A stretch of 64,000 bases of DNA from Sphingobium xanthum. Lineage in GTDB: Bacteria; Pseudomonadota; Alphaproteobacteria; Sphingomonadales; Sphingomonadaceae. Every line of letters starts with the position of its first letter. Position 1 is the stretch's first letter. A model generated the notes under the pieces. It saw nothing but the letters and a program-made list of their open reading frames with translations, did no database searches and was not told the origin of the DNA. The stretch covers positions 1 to 64,000 of the forward strand of contig NZ_JAHKKS010000005.1 in assembly GCF_019737615.1 (NCBI RefSeq), in the 5' to 3' direction. Shown here in pieces: positions 9,961-19,522 of the stretch. Made by a program: the position numbers and the translations under genes.

Positions 9961-11618
9961 CAATGGGCAGTCCTGCCGGGGCGATAGGCCTCACCCTTGC
10001 TGTCTGCTTCCACCTTGGCGGCCGTGTCGGGAAAGATGCCGTTCATCTTCGAGGGAAGGTTCGGCGCAGTGTAGAATTCAGGCGGAAAATCGGCCGCGCG
10101 GGTTCCATTCTCATCGCGATACGACACCCCGGCGCTCGTCTTCTCGGTATAGGGCACGGCATGGCGGCCCCGCGTGTCGGCGAGTTGCGCGAAGAGCGCA
10201 TGGCGCAGCGCCACCTTGCGATCGAGATAGGCCGGATCGTTGATCAGATTGACCATCTCGTCCGGATCCTTGTTGAGGTCGTAAAGCTCCTCAGTGTCCC
10301 ACACGCCATGATACTGGATATATTTAAGGCGATCCCGCTCGATGGCGAATGTGGTTGGCGTCTGCGGAAAGCTCCACTCCCAATAATATTCGTAGACGAA
10401 GTCGCCCGGCTTCCAATCCTCCGGCTTGACCTTGCCTTCCGCCAGGGAAAGCCAACTGACACCCTCCATCTGGGGCGGCTTGGCGATGTGCGCCACGTCG
10501 AGGAATGTCGGCGCGAGATCGAGATTGCGCACCACGGCGGGGTTGGTCACGCCCTGGGGCAGCAGTCCCGGCGCATAGGCGACCATCGGCACGCGCACCG
10601 ACGGCTCATAGGCGTTCCTTTTGTCGATCAGGCCATGATCGCCGAACAGAAAGCCGTTGTCGGAATAGAAGACGATCATGGTATTCTGATCGAGCCCTTT
10701 CTTCCTGAGATAGGCGAGGATGCGGCCAAGGCTGTCATCGACCGGCGACAGCGAACGATAGATATCGCGCACCTGCTCCTGCAGCTTCCGATCGGTATGA
10801 TAGGGGAAGTCCGCGCCATGCCAGCTGTTACGCTGATTGCGGACCCACATGGGCTTGCCGCGGTTATTCTCGGGCGTGTTCGCCATGCTGTCCGGCAGCT
10901 TGATGTCCAGATCGGCATATTGATCCTTGTAGCGCTCGGGCGGCACCGCGTCGGAATGCACGGCCTTGTGGCTCAGATAGAGGAAGAAGGGCTTTGACGG
11001 GTCACGGCCCTTCTCCAGCCAGTCCATCGCATAGTCGGTCAGTTCGTCCGTGATGTAGCCGCTGCGCTTGATCACCTGACCATCGACGTTGAGCGTCTGC
11101 CGTTCACCGGACGCGAGTTGCTGAGGGCTGAGCAGATCAGTCGGAAAATATGTCCCCTGCCCCTTGAAACTGACCCAACGATCGAAGCCCGGCCGCGGCG
11201 CATCGGTGTCGTCACCCATATGCCATTTGCCGAAGAAGCCGGTCTGATAGCCCCGCTTCTGCAGATAGGTCGGGAAGAAGGTCAGGCCTTCTTCCGAAGA
11301 GTTGTTGTTATCGATCACACCGTGATTGCGGGCCGTCATGCCGGTCAGGATTGTCGCGCGGCTCGGCGAGCAGAGCGACGAGGTCACCACGGCGTTGGGA
11401 AAATAGACGCCGTTCTTCGCGAGAAAATCGATGTTCGGCGTCTTGAGGCCCGGGGTGAGAAAACCCATGGAATCATAGCGCAGGTCATCGACGAGTACGA
11501 AGATGATGTTGACGGGCTTGCCACCGGATGCGGTGACGCCCTGCGCCCAGACGGGGCTCGAGATCATCGCACAGGCGGCGAGCGCGGCAGCGCGCAATCG
11601 GGACGGGCGTCGGGTCAT
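9960..11618 (-). CDS. Cys-type sulfatase (sulfatase family S1), GlcNAc-6-sulfatase-like
   Basis: 552 residues. Signal peptide at 1-26 (MTRRPSRLR..., cleavage after VWAQ). The metal-binding Asp pair is VLVDDLRYDS (D44/D45). The sulfatase signature SSLCSPSRATILTG puts the formylglycine cysteine at 83 in C-x-P-x-R. Further family blocks are GFFGKWHMG, FFLYLSHKAVH, YSDNGFLFGDHG and, at the end, YIQYHGVWDTEELYDLNKDPDE. The late WDTEELYDLxxDPxExxNLI pattern recalls N-acetylglucosamine-6-sulfatase-type members, but substrate assignment is tentative. It needs formylglycine modification, and the FGE gene immediately upstream overlaps its start by 4 nt (ATGA). It probably acts in the periplasm. Confidence 0.93.
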   Translation of the reverse strand: MTRRPSRLRAAALAACAMISSPVWAQGVTASGGKPVNIIFVLVDDLRYDSMGFLTPGLKTPNIDFLAKNGVYFPNAVVTSSLCSPSRATILTGMTARNHGVIDNNNSSEEGLTFFPTYLQKRGYQTGFFGKWHMGDDTDAPRPGFDRWVSFKGQGTYFPTDLLSPQQLASGERQTLNVDGQVIKRSGYITDELTDYAMDWLEKGRDPSKPFFLYLSHKAVHSDAVPPERYKDQYADLDIKLPDSMANTPENNRGKPMWVRNQRNSWHGADFPYHTDRKLQEQVRDIYRSLSPVDDSLGRILAYLRKKGLDQNTMIVFYSDNGFLFGDHGLIDKRNAYEPSVRVPMVAYAPGLLPQGVTNPAVVRNLDLAPTFLDVAHIAKPPQMEGVSWLSLAEGKVKPEDWKPGDFVYEYYWEWSFPQTPTTFAIERDRLKYIQYHGVWDTEELYDLNKDPDEMVNLINDPAYLDRKVALRHALFAQLADTRGRHAVPYTEKTSAGVSYRDENGTRAADFPPEFYTAPNLPSKMNGIFPDTAAKVEADSKGEAYRPGRTAH

Positions 11619-12568
11619 TGTTGGTCCTTTTCGCGAATGACGCAGCGAAAGCCGATATGGCTGGTGGAAGAGTCGATCGGCTGCGCGTGTCGCGCAGCCG
11701 GCCGGTAGCGCTGGCAGTAATTAGGGGCGCAGAGATGCGAGCCGCCCTTCAGAACCTTGCGGCCGATCGGCACATGCGGCGTACACGGATCGATGCTTTC
11801 GCGCTCCGATCCGCCGCGCGGGTTGTGCGGCACGCAACAGGCGCCACTGGACTTGGCCTCGGCGCGGGGCTCGGACCACCAGTCGACGGTCCATTCCCAG
11901 ACATTGCCGACCATGTCGAACAGGCCATATCCGTTCGGCGGATACGTGCCGATGGGGGAAGTCCGCGCCCAGCCATCAAGCAGGCTATTCTCATGAGGAA
12001 AGGCGCCCTGCCAGTAATTGGCCAGCATTGCGCCGCCAGGCGCCAGCTCGTCGCCCCAGGCAAATTCGGCGCCCTCCAGACCACCGCGTGCGGCGAACTC
12101 CCATTCGGCCTCGGTCGGCAGGCTCTTGCCCGCCCAGTCGGCATAAGCCTGCGCATCCTCATAAGCGACATGCACGACGGGATGGTCGGGCTTGTCCTCG
12201 ATCGAGCTGCCGGCCCCCAACGGACGGCGCCAATCCGCTCCGAAGGCGAATGACCACCATTGGGTGAAATCTTCCAGATCGACGGGGCCGGCGGTCGGCT
12301 GGAAGAGCAGCGATCCGGGCTGGGCAAGCTCGGGCGGCATGCCCGGATAGTCGGCGGGATCGGGCGCAGTTTCGGCGAGCGTCCGATAGCCGGTCGCCGC
12401 AACGAAGCGAGCGAAATCGCGATTGGTCACAGGCGCCTCGTCGATCCAGAACGGATCGACGCGCACCTGCCGCACTGGCGCTTCCTCGGGATAGAAACGT
12501 TCCGAGCCCATGGCGAAGACGCCGCCCGCGAGGCGCTGCATGCCCGGTGTCGATGGCCGCGTCACCAT
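11615..12568 (-). CDS. Formylglycine-generating enzyme (SUMF1/FGE family)
   Basis: 317 residues from ATG 12568, chosen because GGAG lies about 8 nt upstream and this ATG overlaps the end of the GH3 gene. The whole protein is an FGE-sulfatase domain: GGVFAMGSERFYPEEAP, DEAPVTNRDFARFV, HPVVHVAYEDAQAYADWAGKSLPTEAEWEFAARGG, FDMVGNVWEWTVDWW, and the catalytic block KGGSHLCAPNYCQRYRPAAR with Cys280 and Cys285. Both copper-binding/catalytic cysteines of true FGE are present, unlike in many FGE-fold proteins with other functions. It converts the Cys of C-x-P-x-R in sulfatases to formylglycine. It has no signal peptide, so it acts in the cytoplasm before export. It sits directly upstream of a sulfatase with an ATGA overlap. 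Confidence 0.93.
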   Translation of the reverse strand: MVTRPSTPGMQRLAGGVFAMGSERFYPEEAPVRQVRVDPFWIDEAPVTNRDFARFVAATGYRTLAETAPDPADYPGMPPELAQPGSLLFQPTAGPVDLEDFTQWWSFAFGADWRRPLGAGSSIEDKPDHPVVHVAYEDAQAYADWAGKSLPTEAEWEFAARGGLEGAEFAWGDELAPGGAMLANYWQGAFPHENSLLDGWARTSPIGTYPPNGYGLFDMVGNVWEWTVDWWSEPRAEAKSSGACCVPHNPRGGSERESIDPCTPHVPIGRKVLKGGSHLCAPNYCQRYRPAARHAQPIDSSTSHIGFRCVIREKDQQ

Positions 12569-14235
12569 CGCAACTGCTCCAGCCCGCAAAAGGGATCGAC
12601 AGGGCTTCGTCCGGTGAACGGCAATTCCCCGACCAGGCGCCGGGCCAGTTCGCGCTGATTATCGGCGAGCGGACAGTAGGCGTTCACACAGGTCGAGAAA
12701 TTGGGCGCGTCGTAGAGATAATAGGGTTGGCCGAAGGACACGAGCAGCGTGGGAATCTCGCGGTTGAACTGCATCATCGCCTTGCGGGCGCTGCCATGCA
12801 GCGCGGCGAAGTCCAGTTGAATGACGCCGACGCCCGCCATGGCATCCTGTCCGATCAGATAGACGACCAGATCGGTGTCAGCCCGGGTCGGCGGCTGGTC
12901 CGCATCATAAGTGCGCACGGTGAAGCCGCGCGCATGCATCTCGGCGAGGAGCGGCTCGAAGCTGCGCTCCGGTGCGCCGGAGACGAAGCTGCCGCCGGCA
13001 TCGGCGATCACGGTTACGCGGCGATGCCAAGCAGGATCGAGCGGCAATAGCCCTTGCCGATCCTTGACGAGGGTGAGGCTGAGCCCGGCGGCTTTCTCGG
13101 CCACGGCGAGGCTCGCCGGTTGACGCAGCTGTGCGCGGACAAGCTCGGTGGGAGCAATGCGCTCGGCACTGCTCTTACGATGCAGGCCGAGCCTGGCCTT
13201 GAGCGTGAGCATGCGCCGCGCTGCCTCATCGAGCCGCGCCTCGCTCAGACGCCCTGTGCGCAGGCCGTCCAGCATCAGCGCCATGTCGCTCGCGGCATCC
13301 CGGCTGAACAGGAACACGTCGCAGCCATTTTCGATGACCGCCGGCACCGCTTCGGCGCGGTCCATCCAGCTGGTGAGACCGCCCATGACAGTCGCGTCGG
13401 AGACGATGATGCCGCGAAAGCCCAGTTGCTCGCGCAACAGCACCTGATTCAGCAAATGCGAGACCGAGGCGGGCGCATAGGCTTCCCTTCCGGCGTCGGG
13501 CCGTAAGGCGCGAATGAAGGCCGGGAAAGCGATATGTGCGGACATCACGGCCATCAACCCGTCATTGATCAGGGCGCGATAGATGCGGCCGAAACTCTGG
13601 TCCCATGCTTCCAGGCTCAGGGGATTGACGGTAGTCACCATATGTTGGTCGCGCTCGTCATAACCGTCACCCGGCCAGTGCTTGGCGGTCGCGACGAGGT
13701 CATGGGCATGCATCGCCCGGATATGGGCGCGCGCCTGCGCCAGCACCGTCTCGACGTCCGAGCCGAAGGAGCGCGTACCGACCACGGGGTTGCGGAAGGC
13801 ATGATTGAGATCGACGACCGGTGTGAGCGACCAGTCGTAACCGAGCGCCCGACTCTCGCGGGCGACGATGTCGGCAATCTCATAGGAAAGGTCGAGATCG
13901 TCACACGCAGCGGTGCCGAGCTGGTTGGGTACCGGCGTTGCGAACGGATAGCTGACGGCGCCGCCCTCAATGTCGCCGGAGAGGATGAGAGGCACCTGGG
14001 CGGCATCGAGCATCTCGCGCGTCGCTTGCAGGCTGCGATCGAGATCAGCGCCGGGAAAGCGATGAACCCCGCCGGGGTTATGGCGCGACACGGCGGCGGC
14101 TTCCGCGCTCGTATCCTCGCCGGTAGAAAGGATGAAGAGCTGCGATATCCGCTCCTGGACAGAGAGGCCGGCGAGCGTGCGCTCGACCCAGGCGGCGTCC
14201 TGCGCCTCGAGCGCCAGCGGATCATCAAAGCTCAT
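12562..14235 (-). CDS. Glycoside hydrolase family 3, NagZ-like (beta-N-acetylhexosaminidase-like)
   Basis: 557 residues from ATG 14235, which overlaps the MFS stop (ATGA); an open frame further upstream only continues into the MFS gene. Blocks: GLSVQERISQLFIL, NPGGVHRF, VPLILSGDIEGGAV, DWSLTPVVDLNHAFRNPVVGTRSFG, KHWPGDGYDERDQH (185-198) and nucleophile block GFRGIIVSDATVMGG with Asp280. The D-x-H at 196-198 corresponds to the Asp-His acid/base dyad of NagZ-type GH3 enzymes, although the usual KHFPGHG reads KHWPGDG. It has no evident signal peptide, so it may hydrolyse imported oligosaccharides in the cytoplasm, in contrast to the exported GH3 of the same operon. A hexosamine-containing substrate is plausible. 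Confidence 0.9.
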   Translation of the reverse strand: MSFDDPLALEAQDAAWVERTLAGLSVQERISQLFILSTGEDTSAEAAAVSRHNPGGVHRFPGADLDRSLQATREMLDAAQVPLILSGDIEGGAVSYPFATPVPNQLGTAACDDLDLSYEIADIVARESRALGYDWSLTPVVDLNHAFRNPVVGTRSFGSDVETVLAQARAHIRAMHAHDLVATAKHWPGDGYDERDQHMVTTVNPLSLEAWDQSFGRIYRALINDGLMAVMSAHIAFPAFIRALRPDAGREAYAPASVSHLLNQVLLREQLGFRGIIVSDATVMGGLTSWMDRAEAVPAVIENGCDVFLFSRDAASDMALMLDGLRTGRLSEARLDEAARRMLTLKARLGLHRKSSAERIAPTELVRAQLRQPASLAVAEKAAGLSLTLVKDRQGLLPLDPAWHRRVTVIADAGGSFVSGAPERSFEPLLAEMHARGFTVRTYDADQPPTRADTDLVVYLIGQDAMAGVGVIQLDFAALHGSARKAMMQFNREIPTLLVSFGQPYYLYDAPNFSTCVNAYCPLADNQRELARRLVGELPFTGRSPVDPFCGLEQLRW

Positions 14236-15536
14236 AGCGCGCGGGCCTTCTCGAGACCATGCATGCCGACCAGCAGGAACAGGACGGAGAGCGGCGAGAA
14301 AATGGCGCAGGTGATGGCGATCGCTTCCGGCAGGCGCTGCGGATCGGCGAAGCCATAATCGGAGATGAGAGCGACGACGGTCGGCCCGAGCGCGCCGCCG
14401 AGAAGATTGATCAGCACTACATAGCCCGCCGCGACGAGAGCGCGCATGCGATTGGGCGTGAGGTCGAGCAAGACCGCGTAGCCGCCGCCGAGATTGAATC
14501 CCGCGAAGAAGTTCATCGCCCCGATCAGGCCGAGCGCGAGACCGGCGGATGAGACAAGCGGGAAGCCGATCGTGATCGGGACCAGGGCGACGAAGCCGAT
14601 GAGTGCGATGGTGAGGTTCCCGCGCGCACAGCCGCGCCGCTCCATCAGACTGGCGAGGAAGCCTCCGATCAGGGCACCCGTCGCCCCGCAGAACAGCACA
14701 ACGACACCGTAGCGCAGGCCGATCTCCGCGATCGACCAACCGAATTTGCGCGCGAAGAAGGACGGAATCCAGGCCCCGGTGCCATTTCCCACCAGGATCA
14801 TCAGCGCAAAGCCGATGCCAATGCCGAGATAGGCGCTGCGCCGCGCCGCGACATGCACGAACAAGGCGGCATAGGGCACGTGCGTGCTTGCCGCGGTCGC
14901 ACCTCTGCGGGCCGGTTCACGGATCAGGAGTACCGCAAGTGCGAGAAGGATGCCCGGCGCGCCCAGCACCAGGAACACCATATGCCAGCCCTTGAGCGCC
15001 CCGAAGAGCGGCAAGGTGATTTCCTGCGTCGGAGGGAACCAGGTCGCCACGAGGCCGCCTGCGAGAAGCGCCAGCGCGCCGCCGAGATAGGTCCCCATCT
15101 GGTAAACGCCGATTGCCGCCGCGAGGCGTTCGCGCGGAAAGTAGTCGGCCAGGACGGAATAGGCGGATGGCCCGAACCCCGCCTCGCCCGCGCCAACGCA
15201 CAGCCGCGCGACGAACAGGCTCATGTAAGACCGCGCAAGGCCGCAGGCAGCCGTGGCAAGGCTCCAGGTGAAGACGGAGATGGCGATGATGTTCCGCCGG
15301 TTGGATCGATCCGCGAGGCGCGCAACCGGGATGCCGACACCCAGGTAGAACAAGGTGAAGCTCAGCCCGTAGAGCAGGCTCATCGCCGTGTCCGAAGCGC
15401 GCAGATCCTGCTTGATCGGCTGGACGAGCAGCGCCAGCGCCTGACGATCCACGAAGGCGAGTGTATTGGCCAGCATCAGGGTCAGCGCCACCAGCCATGC
15501 GGTGCGCGCCGGCGGCCAGGGCGGCGTCTCGGTCAA
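14232..15536 (-). CDS. Spinster-type MFS transporter of the glycan operon
   Basis: 434 residues, about 12 membrane segments. It shows the Spinster-like pattern LANTLAFVDRQALALLVQPIK in helix 1, GVGIPVARLADRSNRRN in the 2-3 loop, and CVGAGEAGFGPSAYSVLADYF. It resembles the permease near 1 kb in architecture but is clearly a different protein. Its start overlaps the sulfatase stop (ATGA at 15533-15536), and its own stop overlaps the GH3 start. Placed just before a cytoplasmic GH3, it is a candidate for inner-membrane import of short desulfated oligosaccharides. That substrate is inferred from context only. Confidence 0.9.
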   Translation of the reverse strand: MTETPPWPPARTAWLVALTLMLANTLAFVDRQALALLVQPIKQDLRASDTAMSLLYGLSFTLFYLGVGIPVARLADRSNRRNIIAISVFTWSLATAACGLARSYMSLFVARLCVGAGEAGFGPSAYSVLADYFPRERLAAAIGVYQMGTYLGGALALLAGGLVATWFPPTQEITLPLFGALKGWHMVFLVLGAPGILLALAVLLIREPARRGATAASTHVPYAALFVHVAARRSAYLGIGIGFALMILVGNGTGAWIPSFFARKFGWSIAEIGLRYGVVVLFCGATGALIGGFLASLMERRGCARGNLTIALIGFVALVPITIGFPLVSSAGLALGLIGAMNFFAGFNLGGGYAVLLDLTPNRMRALVAAGYVVLINLLGGALGPTVVALISDYGFADPQRLPEAIAITCAIFSPLSVLFLLVGMHGLEKARAL

Positions 15537-16900
15537 TGGCCCGATCCTGCGCCGCGAAAGGCCTTGGGCAGTTCCCTGGACTTGAAGGGCGCAAAGCGCG
15601 CGCGCGCGCCGGACAGCCGAGCCCTCATGTCGGCGAGCACGTCAGGAAATCGATCCGCGACGCTGTAGCTTTCGGACGGGTCCGCGAGCACGTCGTACAG
15701 TTGCGGATATTTGTCCTCGGTCGGGAAGAGCCGACCCCGATAATAATCGCCGCTCACATATTTCCAGCGCTGGGTGCGGATGCCGACGACATCCTCATTA
15801 TCGAACAGGACCAGCTCGTCATGCGGCGAGAGCGCAGTCTTCCCGGTCAGCAGCGGCGCGAGGTCCCTGCCGTCGATCTCTATCTGCGCGGGCTGTACGA
15901 CACCGGCCAGCGCGCACAGGGTCGGCAGGACGTCGATCGACATCGCGATCGCGCCCGTCTTGAGACCGGCCGGGAAGCGGCCGGGTCCCCAGGCTATCAT
16001 CGGCACGCGATAGCCGCCATCATACCCGCCGCCGCCCTTTCGCTGACGCAATCCGCCGCTCGACCCTTCATACCAGGGGCCGTTGTCAGAGGTGAACAGG
16101 ACGATCGTATCACGGTCAAGGCTGAGTGCCTGGAGCTTGTCGAGCAGCCGTCCGACAATGGCATCGATCTCCTCCACCACGTCGCCATAAGCGCCTGCCT
16201 TCGACCGCCCAAGGTAGGGTGAGATCGGATAAGCCGGGAGATGCGGAGCGCTCAGCGCCAGTTCGATGAAGAAGGGGGCGTCGGCATTGGCCTCGATGAA
16301 ATGTTCGGCTTCGCTGTAAAAGCGCTGCTGAAGCTGCGGCACCTCCGCTTTCTCCTCACGCGGCGGGGCCTCGCCGTCCATGACATAGAAGGGCAGAGGA
16401 GCCATGTCGTGGCTATAGGGTATGCCTGCGAACCGATCGAAACCGTGGCGAGTGGGGAACCACTCGTCACCCAGATGGCCCAGATGCCATTTGCCGAAAA
16501 GGCCGGTGCGATAACCCTTTGCCTTGAGCGCCTTGCCAATCGTCACCTCGGAGGTCGGCAGTACCCGGTCATCCTCACGCAGAATCACCTGATAGCCAAG
16601 GCCCGTGCGCACCGGATATCGGCCGGTCAACAGGCCTGCCCGCGAAGGCGTGCAGACATTGGCCGATGCGTAGAAATCCGAAAATGTGACGCCCTGCGCC
16701 GCCATCTTCCTGAGATTGGGCGTCTTGATCTGCCTTCCGCCGGTCGGCTCTATGTCGCCATAGCCCAGGTCGTCGCAGAGGATGACAATGAAGTTTGGCG
16801 GCCGACCGTTTGAGAAGAACTTGTCGGCGCCCTTTGCGGAATGCGCAGCCTGGCCGACCAGAGAAGCCGCGACGGTTCCCAGAAAATGCCGACGATCCAT
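15533..16900 (-). CDS. Cys-type sulfatase (arylsulfatase A-like), twin-arginine leader
   Basis: 455 residues. The leader MDRRHFLGTVAASLVG has a paired Arg followed by hydrophobic residues, as in Tat signals. VILCDDLGYGDIEPTGG supplies the Asp pair (43/44). Signature NVCTPSRAGLLTGRYPVRTG has the formylglycine Cys83. GLFGKWHLGH, PFFIELALSAPHLP, LFTSDNGPWYEG and GGYDGGYRVPMIAWGPG follow, and the C-terminus has YPQLYDVLADPSES. The arrangement is like arylsulfatase A and GalNAc-6-sulfatase relatives. Export in folded form would fit cytoplasmic formylglycine formation by the FGE encoded three genes downstream. The gene begins 63 bp after the TonB-receptor stop and overlaps the MFS gene. Confidence 0.93.
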   Translation of the reverse strand: MDRRHFLGTVAASLVGQAAHSAKGADKFFSNGRPPNFIVILCDDLGYGDIEPTGGRQIKTPNLRKMAAQGVTFSDFYASANVCTPSRAGLLTGRYPVRTGLGYQVILREDDRVLPTSEVTIGKALKAKGYRTGLFGKWHLGHLGDEWFPTRHGFDRFAGIPYSHDMAPLPFYVMDGEAPPREEKAEVPQLQQRFYSEAEHFIEANADAPFFIELALSAPHLPAYPISPYLGRSKAGAYGDVVEEIDAIVGRLLDKLQALSLDRDTIVLFTSDNGPWYEGSSGGLRQRKGGGGYDGGYRVPMIAWGPGRFPAGLKTGAIAMSIDVLPTLCALAGVVQPAQIEIDGRDLAPLLTGKTALSPHDELVLFDNEDVVGIRTQRWKYVSGDYYRGRLFPTEDKYPQLYDVLADPSESYSVADRFPDVLADMRARLSGARARFAPFKSRELPKAFRGAGSGH

Positions 16901-16963
16901 GGCGCTGATCCTATCCGTCGTGAACGCCCTCCAGAGTCTCCTCCGGAAGGCGTTCTGGCAACA

Positions 16964-19384
16964 TCAGAAGCGCACGCCGAACGTCGCGCCGAAATAGCGG
17001 TCGGCGTCGCGGTTGAACGAGGCTACCACGTCATTCGGATTGGCGGCGGTCGCGAGCAGCGAGTTATGCGCCATGGCCGAATAATAATTCTGGTCGAACA
17101 GGTTCTTCACGAAGATCGACAGATTATAGCGCTTGTCGCTCGTGTAGAGACCGATGCTGCCATCGACCATCGCATAGGCCTTCTGGACCAGGAGCGGATC
17201 CTGCTCGATCGCGAAACCCTGGCTGCTCTGATAATTCACGGAAAACTGCACGAAGCCGCCATAGCTCGCACCGATGTCGAAGTCCTGGCGCGGTGCGAAG
17301 CCGATGCGCCACTTGGGCGAGCTCGGCAACGTCGCGTTCCGCAGGTCCTGACGCGGCCCGGACACGGTCGTGACACCATTCACCGTGGTGCGGGCGCGAT
17401 AGCAGCTGTTGACCGGGAAGTTGCCGTCCAGCGTCGGAGCGCCGGCCTGGAACTGAAGCGGGCAATTGAGGCCATCGATGTTGACGGTGGAGTCGGTGTA
17501 GGAGATCGATGCCTGGATGCTCAGCCCGTCGGCCGGGCGCAGCGTGGCCTCAAGCTCAACACCCTGCGCACGCGAGCTGCCGGCGTTGGTGGACACGAAC
17601 TGCACGACGCCGGTGACGGGGTTGCTGCGGTTCGCCTGCACCTGAAGGTTTGAATAGTCGGAGCGGTAGACCGACAGAGCGTAGCTCAACATGCCGTCGA
17701 GCGTGCGGCCCTTCATACCGATTTCATAGGCATTCACCCGCTCCGGCGCGAGGGTGCGCTGTTGCGTGAAGTTGGCGCCGGCCTCCATGTCGTATCCGAG
17801 GCCCTTATAGCCATTCGTGTAGGTCGCATACATCTGGAGGTCGCGATGGAATTCATATTGCAGACCGGCCTTGCCCGTGACGGCGGTATCGCTGTCGCGC
17901 AGCGTGCCGCTGCCGCTGGCCACGCCGGGGAGCAACGTGTCGCCGGCGTTTACGACCCCGAGCTGGATGCCGTAATTCTCGCCGGTCTCATATTGAACGC
18001 GAAGGCCACCAATGGCCTTGAGGCCACCGGCCAGACGATATTCGATCTGAGCAAAGGCCGCGACGTTGTCGGTTTTCAGGCGGGCAAAGCTCGACGAGGA
18101 CTGATAGGTCGGCGCGGCGCAAATCTCGCCGATCGTCGTGCCAACCGAACAGACTGCGCGGCGGCGAGCAAAGGGACGTTCGATGTCGCCGTGGCTGTAA
18201 AACAGGCCGGCCACATAAGTCAGATCGCCGGACCCGTTCGAGGCGATGCGCAGCTCTTGCGAGAACTGCTTGAGATGCAGGATGCCCTGATTGAAGTTCC
18301 AGGACGCATAGGGCGCAGCCGCTCCGACATAGAGAACCGGATCCGTGTCCAGGCGATCAATGGGCTGGTTCACGAACAGGTTGAAGTTCTGAAAGGCGGT
18401 CAGCGAAGTGATCGTCGCGGCGCCCACATCCCAGTCGGCCTGAAGCGAGACGCTGGTCTGGTCGGTGTCGGCGCGGTTCGGCGTGTCCTCGGTAACCAGA
18501 CGATTGGTCGGTGAGGCGACCACCGGCGCTTCAAGCTGCCTGATGACCGGATTGACGATCTGGATCGATGCGAACGTGCAGCAGTCGGAATCTTGCTGGC
18601 GATATTCGCCGATCAGGAGGAAGTTGAGATTGCTGGTCGCGTCCCACTCCAGCTTGCCACGCAGGCCCCAGGCGCTCGAGCCATTGACGCGGCGCTGGAG
18701 GTTCACATTATAGGTCGGCCCTTCGACATCGTTGTAGAAGCCGGAAATTCGGGCGCGCAGCGCATCCGAAAGCGGGCCCGACATGGTGCCTCTGGCGCGA
18801 TATTCGCCGCGCTCGGCAATGGTGACTTCGCCGCTGCCCTCAAGATCCCGGGCAGGGCGCGCCGTCACGATGTTGATGAGGCCGGCGCTGGCATTCTTGC
18901 CGAACAACGTCCCCTGCGGCCCGCGCAGCACTTCGACACGCTCGATGTCTGCTAGATCGGTGACCGCCTGCGCCTGGCGGGCAAGCGGCACGCCATCGAC
19001 GACGACCGCCACCGATGACTCGACACCCTGGCCGAACAGCGCCGTGCCGACACCGCGCACGCGAAAGGTGGTGTTCGCTGGGTGATTGCCCTGCTGGAAG
19101 GTCAGCGCGGGAACGGCCCGGACCAGCGAGGCGGTGTCGTTAATCTGGCGCTCTCCCAGCGTGTCACCGCTCACCGCCGTAACCGAAAGCGGAACATCCT
19201 GAAGGCGCTCGGCGCGCTTCTGGGCGGTGACGACAATTTCGTCAGCCGCCAATTCCGGTGTGTCGCCCTGGACCGCCGACTGGTCGGCGGTCTGCGCCTG
19301 TGCGGCTGACGCGCCCATTGCGAGCGCTAGGGCCGCCAAGCTGGCTGTGCTCGACAGGACGAGGGTGCGTTGAAGCATGACCAT
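16964..19384 (-). CDS. TonB-dependent receptor of the sulfated-glycan locus
   Basis: About 806 residues from ATG 19384 (MVMLQRTLVLSSTASLAALALAMG, cleavage near AQAQ); the frame opens further upstream, but the signal peptide argues for this start or the ATG 6 nt later. A TonB-box-like DEIVVTAQKRAER is followed by the plug (DVPLSVTAVSG, VRGVGTALFGQGVESSVAVVVDGVPLARQ, VEVLRGPQGTLFGKNASAGLINIVT) and the barrel, ending RYFGATFGVRF. It is the first gene of the operon containing two sulfatases, two GH3 enzymes, FGE and two permeases, so it should import sulfated oligosaccharides through the outer membrane. It has no SusD partner, as usual in Proteobacteria. A perfect palindrome lies ~92 bp upstream. 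Confidence 0.95.
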   Translation of the reverse strand: MVMLQRTLVLSSTASLAALALAMGASAAQAQTADQSAVQGDTPELAADEIVVTAQKRAERLQDVPLSVTAVSGDTLGERQINDTASLVRAVPALTFQQGNHPANTTFRVRGVGTALFGQGVESSVAVVVDGVPLARQAQAVTDLADIERVEVLRGPQGTLFGKNASAGLINIVTARPARDLEGSGEVTIAERGEYRARGTMSGPLSDALRARISGFYNDVEGPTYNVNLQRRVNGSSAWGLRGKLEWDATSNLNFLLIGEYRQQDSDCCTFASIQIVNPVIRQLEAPVVASPTNRLVTEDTPNRADTDQTSVSLQADWDVGAATITSLTAFQNFNLFVNQPIDRLDTDPVLYVGAAAPYASWNFNQGILHLKQFSQELRIASNGSGDLTYVAGLFYSHGDIERPFARRRAVCSVGTTIGEICAAPTYQSSSSFARLKTDNVAAFAQIEYRLAGGLKAIGGLRVQYETGENYGIQLGVVNAGDTLLPGVASGSGTLRDSDTAVTGKAGLQYEFHRDLQMYATYTNGYKGLGYDMEAGANFTQQRTLAPERVNAYEIGMKGRTLDGMLSYALSVYRSDYSNLQVQANRSNPVTGVVQFVSTNAGSSRAQGVELEATLRPADGLSIQASISYTDSTVNIDGLNCPLQFQAGAPTLDGNFPVNSCYRARTTVNGVTTVSGPRQDLRNATLPSSPKWRIGFAPRQDFDIGASYGGFVQFSVNYQSSQGFAIEQDPLLVQKAYAMVDGSIGLYTSDKRYNLSIFVKNLFDQNYYSAMAHNSLLATAANPNDVVASFNRDADRYFGATFGVRF

Positions 19385-19476
19385 GTTGAAAACCCCGTTT
19401 CTATGCTGTGCCGTGGACGGCGTAGCAGGGGCGTGCGCGATCACGTGCCATCCCCTCCCACTCGGTCTATGCCGAG

Positions 19477-19490
19477 ATGTAGCGCTACAT
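19477..19490. promoter_or_regulatory. LacI-type operator, copy 1 (perfect 14-bp palindrome)
   Basis: ATGTAGCGCTACAT is fully self-complementary and has the central CG dyad typical of LacI-family operators. It lies 92 bp upstream of the TonB-receptor ATG, in the intergenic region shared with lacI, centred 46 bp from copy 2. Confidence 0.8.
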
Positions 19491-19522
19491 ATTCATGAAG
19501 GGTTGGCATCGTCAATATAAAA

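Noticed and set aside
10926..10940. Possible third LacI operator (TGTAGCGCT) in the sulfatase gene
   Set aside because: Only one half matches (continues CGGG), it is inside a coding region, and is not palindromic.
14236..14739. N-terminal extension of the NagZ-like GH3 frame
   Set aside because: It overlaps the MFS gene in another frame; the ATG at 14235 with an ATGA overlap starts directly at the GH3 protein.
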